5,743 nt of DNA from Clostridiales bacterium (lineage in GTDB: Bacteria; Bacillota; Clostridia; Oscillospirales; QAMX01). The first letter of the stretch is position 1, and each line of letters opens with the position of its first letter. Shown in pieces: positions 1 to 4,787 of the stretch. Below the pieces are notes generated by a model. The model was not told where the DNA came from, did not search any database, and saw only the letters and a program-made list of their open reading frames with translations. The position numbers and the translations under genes were made by a program. The stretch spans positions 1-5,743 of the forward strand of contig QAMX01000033.1 of NCBI GenBank assembly GCA_003149835.1, in the 5' to 3' direction.

Positions 1-17
1 CGGCTCCTCGGGTTTTT
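1..17. terminator. Partial intrinsic terminator cut by the window edge
   Basis: The plus strand opens with CGGCTCCTCGGG followed directly by TTTTT, which is the usual shape of the 3' arm and T-tract of a rho-independent terminator. On the minus strand the same bases read AAAAA-CCCGAGGAGCCG, nine bases after the mscL stop, as expected for the A-tract and 5' arm of a terminator ending the leftward cluster. The other arm lies outside the window, so the hairpin is inferred. If complete, it would probably work in both directions and also serve a rightward gene entering from the left. Confidence 0.45.
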
Positions 18-25
18 CTTGTTCT

Positions 26-484
26 TTATTTGTCCCGCAGCAGATCGCGGATTTCTGTCAGCAACAGTTCTTCTTTGGTCGGCTCTGGGTCCGGTGCGGG
101 TTCAGGCTCCGCCGCCGGCTCCTCCTCCTCCCGTTTCAGGCGCTTGGACACATTCGAGACGATGCGAATGGCGACAAAAATACACAGCGCAATCAGCAAG
201 AAGTCGAGGATATACTGAATAAACTGTCCGTAGTTAATGGAAACCGCTTCTGTGATCACCGCGCCGTCCGCATCGATGACCGCGTCCTTCACAACCCATT
301 TCAATTCGGAAAAGCTGACTTTCCCGACCAGCAGGCCGAGTAGCGGCATAATCACGTCGTTGACAAGGCTGGAAACGATCTTGGAAAACGCGCCGCCGAT
401 AATCACGCCGACAGCCATATCCAACACATTGCCTCTCGTAATAAACGCCTTGAAGTCTTTTACAAAACCGCTTTTTTTCTTCAC
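26..484 (-). CDS. mscL: Large-conductance mechanosensitive channel MscL
   Basis: Homopentameric inner-membrane channel that opens under membrane tension and releases small solutes during hypo-osmotic shock. The 152-residue product carries the MscL signature near the N-terminus: RGNVLDMAVGVIIG (residues 17-30), then IVSSLVNDVIMPLLGLL (37-53), forming the pore-lining TM1. TM2 runs from about 86 to 112 (YGQFIQYILDFLLIAL onward). By alignment, the E. coli gate residues L19 and V23 correspond to M23 and V27. The C-terminal bundle helix is about 136-152. Before it sits an acidic, proline-rich linker (about 118-135, alternating Glu/Pro/Ala) that makes the protein about 16 residues longer than the 136-residue E. 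coli protein. The start codon is GTG (482-484), preceded by GAAAGGA (495-501, 10-nt spacing). An in-frame TGA at 500-502 excludes a longer product. It lies 108 nt after the lipoprotein gene on the same strand. Confidence 0.97.
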   Translation of the reverse strand: MKKKSGFVKDFKAFITRGNVLDMAVGVIIGGAFSKIVSSLVNDVIMPLLGLLVGKVSFSELKWVVKDAVIDADGAVITEAVSINYGQFIQYILDFLLIALCIFVAIRIVSNVSKRLKREEEEPAAEPEPAPDPEPTKEELLLTEIRDLLRDK

Positions 485-523
485 AGGGAATCCGTCCTTT
501 CATCAACCTGACGTTTTTTATAA

Positions 524-538
524 CCGGCCTTCGGCCGG
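524..538. repeat. Perfect GC palindrome upstream of mscL
   Basis: CCGGCC-TTC-GGCCGG is a perfect 6-bp inverted repeat with a 3-nt loop, between the lipoprotein stop and the mscL start. Read leftward it is followed by TTATAAAAAA rather than a T-run, so it is a poor match to an intrinsic terminator. It could be an RNA stem that stabilises or separates the upstream message, or a protein-binding site. Its core arms (CCGGC/GCCGG) recur in two other intergenic gaps here. Confidence 0.55.
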
Positions 539-592
539 CAAAAGGGTACGATCAAGCAGCCGCTGAGAAATATCTTTTTTCTGCATATCCAA

Positions 593-1243
593 TCATTTTT
601 CTATCTCTTGAACTTCTACGGAAATTCCATCAAAAAACTGTTCTATCGCTTCCGCACTCTCTGTTTTGAAATTCTCATTGAAAATAAAGGAACCAGAGGC
701 CGATACTGCCCCGTCGTCACCAGCAATAAATGTAACCATTACCGATGGAGCATCTTTATATACATATAAATAAATTGCATTCCCCGTAAAGGCTGTATTG
801 ACAAACGTTTTTCCGGCAGTATAAATGCTTGCGGCGGCGAGCATATTGGTCCCGCCTGCTCCGTTAATTCGCTGAGCCAAGGAGGCGTACATCCGGGAAG
901 AAAGATACTCTTTTAAATCGCGCGGAAGCTCATCAAGACTCGCGCCATCTGCCATCAAAGAGATTGCTTCCTCAGAAACCTGAATTTGATATACCTTTTT
1001 TGGCCGTCTATAATTCCCGTTTTCAACTTCGGAGGCAATGCCCCGTAATTCCTCACTGACCGAATATAGCTGAACATAGGTTTCGCTCTCTGCCATTTCT
1101 TCCATTAAAGAAATTAGATCAAGGCCGTGTTCATATATAGAGTGATCTTCACCCTTTTCTTTGTTGTCATTACCACAAGCCGCCAACAGGAAAAGGAAGC
1201 TTAGCGCCAATAAAAACGAGAGGATTTTTGATACCTTTTTCAT
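593..1243 (-). CDS. Putative lipoprotein of unknown function
   Basis: I do not recognise the family. The 216-residue product starts with a typical lipoprotein signal peptide: basic n-region (MKKVSK), hydrophobic stretch about 7-20, and lipobox L20-A21-A22-C23. Cleavage before C23 would leave a mature protein of about 194 residues anchored to the outer face of the membrane. After a short charged linker (25-36) there is a likely helix at about 37-75, a mixed middle part, an Ala/Gly-rich stretch (128-145), and strand-like segments at about 155-190 (NAIYLYVYKD; SVMVTFIAG; VSASGSFIF). No catalytic motif is visible. The start is well supported: ATG at 1241-1243 behind GAGGTGA (1248-1254). It begins 30 nt after rarA on the same strand, so it is probably co-transcribed. 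Base composition is clearly lower in GC than the neighbours (for example 17 of 60 bases at 721-780), which suggests a different origin. Confidence 0.85.
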   Translation of the reverse strand: MKKVSKILSFLLALSFLFLLAACGNDNKEKGEDHSIYEHGLDLISLMEEMAESETYVQLYSVSEELRGIASEVENGNYRRPKKVYQIQVSEEAISLMADGASLDELPRDLKEYLSSRMYASLAQRINGAGGTNMLAAASIYTAGKTFVNTAFTGNAIYLYVYKDAPSVMVTFIAGDDGAVSASGSFIFNENFKTESAEAIEQFFDGISVEVQEIEK

Positions 1244-1273
1244 ATAATCACCTCAGACGTTTTTCAGAAAAAA

Positions 1274-2563
1274 TCATTTCGTCTGTTCATCCGGCGGCCT
1301 TTTGCGCTTGATTTCGTCCCAATAGCGTTTGTTTGCCTGTTCGAGCTTATTCGGCCCATATTGGTAATAGGTGACGTCCTTCAAAGCGTCCGGCAAATAC
1401 TGCTGTTCGACGTAATGGTTTTCAAAGCTGTGCGGATAGAGATAGGTCTTTCCCCGGCCGAGCTTTCCCGCGCCGGAATAGTGCGCGTCCTTTAAATGCG
1501 GCGGGATATCCCCTGTCCTGCCCGCGGCGACGTCCGCCATGGCCGACCAGATACCGTTGGCCGAGGAATTGGACTTCGGCGCTGTCGCCATCAGTACGAC
1601 GGCCTCGCCTAACGGAAGCTGCGCTTCCGGCAGCCCGAGCTGCAAGGCGCTGTCGACGCAGGCCTTTACAATCGCGATGGCCTGAGGATACGCGAGGCCG
1701 ACGTCCTCGCTGGCCATGACCAGAATCCGGCGGCAGGCGGAGGGAAGGTCGTTTGCCGTCAGCAGCCGCGCGAGATAGTGCAGCGCCGCGTCCGGGTCGC
1801 TGCCGCGCACGGATTTTTGCAGCGCTGAGAGAATGTCGTAATGCGCGTCGCCGTCTCGGTCATAGCGCATGGCCGAGCGCTGCGCCACCTGAACGGCGTC
1901 GTCCGCGCCGATCAGGTATTCGGCTGCGTTCGGCGGGACGGCGTTTGTCAGCAGCTCTACGGCGTTGACGGCTTTGCGAACGTCGCCCCCGCAGCCGGAG
2001 GCAACGATATCGAGCGCCTCGTCCGTCAGGGTCACGGCAACGTCAAGCCTGCGCGCCGCTTCGGCAACGGCGCGCAGGATGACGGGTTTGACCGCTTCTG
2101 GGGAAACCGGCTTGAATTCAAAAACCGTAGAGCGGCTTAAAATGGCGTTGTAGACGTAGAAATACGGATTCTCCGTTGTTGAGGCGATGAGAACGATGCT
2201 GCCGTTTTCAATGAATTCCAGCAGCGACTGCTGCTGCTTTTTGTTGAAATACTGGATCTCATCCAGATACAGCAGAATCCCGTTTGTCGCCGTCAGCCCG
2301 CCGACCTCAGAGCAGATGTCTTTGATATCGGAGATCGACGCCGTGGTGGCGTTGAGTTTATACAGTGTCCGCTCGGTTTTCGAGGCGATGATGCCGGCGA
2401 CGGTCGTTTTTCCGACGCCCGACGGGCCGTAAAAGATCATGTTGGATAGGTTCCCGCTGTCCAGCGAACGCCGGAACACGGAATGTTCTCCTAAAATATG
2501 CTCCTGCCCAACGACTTCGGAAAATTCACGCGGCCGAATGATGTCGGCAAGCGGTCTATACAC
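1274..2563 (-). CDS. rarA: Replication-associated recombination protein RarA (MgsA), AAA+ ATPase
   Basis: Cytoplasmic AAA+ ATPase related to clamp-loader subunits and eukaryotic WRNIP1, acting at stalled replication forks and single-strand/double-strand junctions. The 429-residue protein (E. coli 447) opens with the family-type PLADIIRPREFSEVVGQEH (4-22). ATPase motifs are intact: Walker A GPSGVGKT (46-53), Walker B ILLYLDEI (96-103, D101/E102), sensor 1 in IASTTENP (126-133), and an arginine finger in LSRS (R144). The C-terminal half is the RarA-specific oligomerisation region, with HYSGAGKLGRGKTYLYPHS near the end. The start is GTG (2561-2563). An in-frame TGA at 2570-2572 rules out a longer N-terminus, and GGCGGTG (2571-2577) is the probable ribosome binding site. 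It follows glyA by 34 nt and precedes the lipoprotein gene by 30 nt, which fits co-transcription from the glyA promoter. Confidence 0.96.
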   Translation of the reverse strand: MYRPLADIIRPREFSEVVGQEHILGEHSVFRRSLDSGNLSNMIFYGPSGVGKTTVAGIIASKTERTLYKLNATTASISDIKDICSEVGGLTATNGILLYLDEIQYFNKKQQQSLLEFIENGSIVLIASTTENPYFYVYNAILSRSTVFEFKPVSPEAVKPVILRAVAEAARRLDVAVTLTDEALDIVASGCGGDVRKAVNAVELLTNAVPPNAAEYLIGADDAVQVAQRSAMRYDRDGDAHYDILSALQKSVRGSDPDAALHYLARLLTANDLPSACRRILVMASEDVGLAYPQAIAIVKACVDSALQLGLPEAQLPLGEAVVLMATAPKSNSSANGIWSAMADVAAGRTGDIPPHLKDAHYSGAGKLGRGKTYLYPHSFENHYVEQQYLPDALKDVTYYQYGPNKLEQANKRYWDEIKRKRPPDEQTK

Positions 2564-2597
2564 GCGGCTTCACCGCCTTTCCTTTCGCCGCTGTCCG

Positions 2598-3848
2598 TCA
2601 GGCGTAAAGCGGGTATTTGGCGCAGATCTCCGCGACGGCGTTGAGAATGGATTCCCGATTCGCGTCCAGATCCTGCGCCGCCATGCGGATGAGCTTGGCG
2701 AGAATCTTCATCTCCTCCACGCCGAGGCCGCGCGTTGTGACCGCCGGCGTACCGAGACGCATACCGCTGGTGACAAACGGGCTCTGCGGGTCGTTGGGAA
2801 TGGTGTTCTTGTTGGCGGTGATATGAACCTCGTCGAGCCGGTGCTCCAGCTCCTTCCCCGTGAGGTTAAAGCTGCGGAGATCTAATAGCATCAGATGGTT
2901 ATCCGTGCCGCCGGAGACGAGCGTAAAGCCCTCGGCGACCAGCGCGGCCGCGAGCGCGGCGGCGTTTTCGACGATCTTTTTCTGATAAGCCTTAAACGCA
3001 TCCGTCAGGGCCTCGCCGAGACAGACCGCTTTCGCGGCGATGATGTGCATCAGCGGGCCGCCCTGCGTACCGGGGAAAATCGCCTTATCGATGGCCTTGG
3101 CGTATTCCTCGCGGCAGAGAATCATGCCGCCCCGGGGGCCACGCAGCGTTTTATGCGTCGTCGTGGTGACGATATCGGCGTACGGCACCGGGTTCGGATG
3201 CAGGCCGGCGGCGACTAAGCCGGCGATGTGCGCCATATCCACCATCAGATAAGCGCCGCATTCCTTGGCGATCTCCGAGAATTTTTCAAAATCAATGATA
3301 CGCGGATAGGCGCTGGCGCCCGCGACGATCAGCTTGGGGCGATGCTCCAACGCCAGCGCGCGGACGGCGTCATAATCGATGCGGTGCGTCACATCGTCTA
3401 CGCCGTAAGGCACGACATGAAAGTAACTGCCCGACATGTTGACCGGGCTGCCGTGCGTCAGATGGCCGCCCTGTTGGAGGTTCATGCCCAGAATCGTATC
3501 GCCGGGCTTTAACAGCGCAAAATAAACCGCCTGGTTGGCGCTGGCGCCGCTGTGCGGCTGGACGTTGACATGCTCGGCTCCGAACAGCTCCTTGGCGCGC
3601 TCTATCGCCAGCCGCTCCACCACGTCGACGCATTCGCAGCCGCCGTAATAGCGTTTGGCCGGATAGCCTTCGGCATACTTATTGGTCAAAACGCTGCCGG
3701 CGGCGCAGAGCACGGCTTCGCTGACGAAATTTTCCGACGCGATCAGCTCAATGTTATTCTGCTGTCTGCGGAATTCTGAAAAAACAGCCTCGCCGACCTG
3801 CTTGTCCTTGTTTATCAGGTAATTCATCGGTTCAGAAACGTTATACAT
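2598..3848 (-). CDS. glyA: Serine hydroxymethyltransferase GlyA
   Basis: PLP-dependent cytoplasmic enzyme that interconverts serine plus tetrahydrofolate with glycine plus 5,10-methylene-tetrahydrofolate, the main source of one-carbon units. The chosen start gives 416 residues, close to the 417 of E. coli. Visible landmarks: IELIASENF (33-41), [15 protein letters not shown] (56-70), [10 protein letters not shown] (96-105), the cofactor-contacting D204 and H207 in VDMAHIAG, the PLP-binding lysine K233 in [14 protein letters not shown], and the substrate-carboxylate arginine R364 in SGMRLGTPA. The frame stays open up to an ATG at 3950, but those 34 extra residues resemble no SHMT N-terminus and would cover the promoter. 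ATG 3846-3848 has GGGGGA (3853-3858) just upstream. It is the first gene of the leftward cluster. No riboswitch fits in the short leader. Confidence 0.97.
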   Translation of the reverse strand: MYNVSEPMNYLINKDKQVGEAVFSEFRRQQNNIELIASENFVSEAVLCAAGSVLTNKYAEGYPAKRYYGGCECVDVVERLAIERAKELFGAEHVNVQPHSGASANQAVYFALLKPGDTILGMNLQQGGHLTHGSPVNMSGSYFHVVPYGVDDVTHRIDYDAVRALALEHRPKLIVAGASAYPRIIDFEKFSEIAKECGAYLMVDMAHIAGLVAAGLHPNPVPYADIVTTTTHKTLRGPRGGMILCREEYAKAIDKAIFPGTQGGPLMHIIAAKAVCLGEALTDAFKAYQKKIVENAAALAAALVAEGFTLVSGGTDNHLMLLDLRSFNLTGKELEHRLDEVHITANKNTIPNDPQSPFVTSGMRLGTPAVTTRGLGVEEMKILAKLIRMAAQDLDANRESILNAVAEICAKYPLYA

Positions 3849-3889
3849 ATTTTCCCCCGCATTATGAAATTTGGCTCTTATCCACTTAT

Positions 3890-3918
3890 ATTTTAAGCGA
3901 AATGGCTGAAAAAAACAA
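3890..3918 (-). promoter_or_regulatory. Probable sigma-A promoter of glyA
   Basis: On the minus strand, TTGTTT (3918-3913) and TAAAAT (3895-3890) are separated by exactly 17 nt. The -10 box matches five of six consensus positions and the -35 keeps the TTG core. Transcription would begin near 3883, giving a leader of about 35 nt before the glyA ATG. It would drive glyA and probably rarA and the lipoprotein gene. Confidence 0.6.
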
Positions 3919-3932
3919 GCCCTTTTCCGATA

Positions 3933-3961
3933 TTTCTGTTTATTCAACAATAAAACAGAAA
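3933..3961. repeat. AT-rich inverted repeat in the divergent promoter region, possible operator
   Basis: TTTCTGTTTATT (3933-3944) and AATAAAACAGAAA (3949-3961) are complementary except for one extra base, around a 4-nt centre CAAC. It lies about 15 nt upstream of the glyA -35 box and about 25 nt upstream of the nth extended -10, next to the place where a rightward -35 would sit. Near-perfect symmetry between two divergent promoters suggests a binding site for a dimeric regulator. It is not followed by a T-run on the minus strand. On the plus strand a T-run occurs only about 10 nt later, so a terminator is less likely. Confidence 0.5.
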
Positions 3962-3985
3962 AAACTATCTTTTTTATAGATATAA

Positions 3986-3994
3986 TGGTATAAT
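3986..3994 (+). promoter_or_regulatory. Extended -10 promoter of nth
   Basis: TGG-TATAAT is a perfect extended -10 element (TGn plus consensus hexamer). A second exact TATAAT lies 8 nt earlier (3981-3986). No good TTGACA-like box is found 16-18 nt upstream of either hexamer, as is common for extended -10 promoters. The predicted start is near 4001, leaving a leader of about 68 nt before the nth ATG. Confidence 0.65.
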
Positions 3995-4008
3995 ATTGGA
4001 AAGCGATT

Positions 4009-4024
4009 CCGGCAGGTCTGCCGG
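4009..4024 (+). other. Stem-loop 1 in the nth leader
   Basis: CCGGCAG-GT-CTGCCGG is a perfect 7-bp palindrome, foldable in RNA as a 6-bp stem with a GGTC loop. It starts about 8 nt after the predicted transcription start, so it could be a leader hairpin or an operator just downstream of the promoter. No T-tract follows, so it is not a terminator. Confidence 0.55.
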
Positions 4025-4027
4025 GGC

Positions 4028-4051
4028 GCGGAAAATATCATGCGGTTCCGC
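4028..4051 (+). other. Stem-loop 2 in the nth leader
   Basis: GCGGAA (4028-4033) and TTCCGC (4046-4051) are perfect complements around a 12-nt loop, ending 6 nt before the nth ribosome binding site. The first arm can also pair through CGGAA (4029-4033) with TTCCG at 4007-4011, overlapping stem-loop 1, so two mutually exclusive folds are possible. Confidence 0.4.
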
Positions 4052-4068
4052 AGAAACGAGGTGAAAGC

Positions 4069-4701
4069 ATGACGGAAAAAGAACGGGCGGCGGCCATCGT
4101 TGCGGCATTGGAGGCGATCTATCCGCAGGCGGTGTGTTCCTTAGACTACGGTGAACCGTGGCAGCTGCTTTTCTCCGCGCGTTTAGCGGCACAGTGTACC
4201 GATAAACGGGTCAACGAGGTGTCAAAAACGCTGTATGCCAAATACCCGACCTTGGAGGCCATGGCGAACGCGGAGCTCGCCGAGCTTGAGGAGGTTGTCC
4301 GTTCGACGGGCTTATTTCGTATGAAGGCGCACGATTTGAAATACGGCGCGGCCATGCTGCTGTCGGAATACGGCGGGCGTGTGCCGGATACGATGGACGA
4401 GCTGCTGACATTGCCGGGCGTCGGCCGGAAAATCGCCAATCTGATTTTAGGCGACGTATACGGAAAACCGGCCGTGGTCACGGATACGCACTGTATCCGC
4501 CTGTCGAACCGGATGGGGTTTTGTGAAACAAAGGACCCCAGAAAGGTGGAAAGCGCTCTGTCTGCGCTGATTGAACCGGAAAAGCAGAATGATTTCTGCC
4601 ACCGGCTCGTATTATACGGCAGGGACGTCTGTACGGCGCGTTCCCCAAAATGCGACGGATGTGCGCTTGCCGATGCCGGTTTGTGCAAAAAGCGGCTGTA
4701 A
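4069..4701 (+). CDS. nth: Endonuclease III (DNA glycosylase/AP lyase)
   Basis: Bifunctional base-excision-repair enzyme that removes oxidised pyrimidines and cleaves the abasic site by beta-elimination. The 210-residue length matches the family (E. coli 211). Key elements: AAQCTDKRVN (40-49), the helix-hairpin-helix LPGVGRKIAN (115-124) with the Schiff-base lysine K121, the catalytic aspartate D139 in VTDTH, and four C-terminal cysteines C188, C195, C198 and C206 for a [4Fe-4S] cluster. Cysteine spacing is X6-X2-X7. The usual last gap in E. coli Nth is X5, so the final loop is two residues longer. The ATG is preceded by a strong GAGGTGA (4058-4064). The gene diverges from glyA and has its own extended -10 promoter and structured leader. 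The next gene starts 86 nt downstream on the same strand without a clear terminator between. Confidence 0.96.
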   Translation: MTEKERAAAIVAALEAIYPQAVCSLDYGEPWQLLFSARLAAQCTDKRVNEVSKTLYAKYPTLEAMANAELAELEEVVRSTGLFRMKAHDLKYGAAMLLSEYGGRVPDTMDELLTLPGVGRKIANLILGDVYGKPAVVTDTHCIRLSNRMGFCETKDPRKVESALSALIEPEKQNDFCHRLVLYGRDVCTARSPKCDGCALADAGLCKKRL

Positions 4702-4728
4702 TCCATCCTTGAAAATAGTTGCCCGAGA

Positions 4729-4745
4729 CCGGCGCAGTATGCCGG
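4729..4745 (+). repeat. GC palindrome downstream of nth
   Basis: CCGGC-GCAGTAT-GCCGG, a 5-bp perfect stem with a 7-nt loop, lies 27 nt after the nth stop. The following bases (GTGATTCTATGAGATTTTAATT) hold only a short T-run 15 nt later, so terminator activity would be weak. It shares its arms with the palindromes at 524-538 and 4009-4024. Confidence 0.4.
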
Positions 4746-4787
4746 GTGATTCTATGAGATTTTAATTGAAAGAGAGAGGTTCCATCT

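Noticed and set aside
524..538. Palindrome as a standard intrinsic terminator for the lipoprotein gene
   Set aside because: The stem is good but neither strand shows a T-tract directly after it: leftward it is TTATAAAAAA, rightward CAAAAGG.
2439..2885. Plus-strand open frames opposite rarA and glyA (for example 2439-2885, 2895-3218, 1841-2140)
   Set aside because: They run antisense to conserved enzymes, span gene junctions, and show no start signals or domain resemblance.
3849..3883. Glycine or folate riboswitch in the glyA leader
   Set aside because: The predicted leader is only about 35 nt, too short for either class, and contains no recognisable core.
3849..3950. Longer glyA start at 3950 adding 34 residues
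   Set aside because: The extension is basic and aromatic, unlike SHMT N-termini, and has no ribosome binding site. It also overlaps the glyA promoter and the inverted repeat.
4146..4706. Minus-strand open frame of 186 codons opposite nth
   Set aside because: It lies opposite an unambiguous endonuclease III gene, and its product is Ser/Arg/Pro-rich with no motif.
4702..4787. Separate promoter for the last gene
   Set aside because: TTGAAA (4709-4714), TTGCCC (4719-4724) and TTTAAT (4761-4766) are present, but no pair has 16-18 nt spacing with a good partner.
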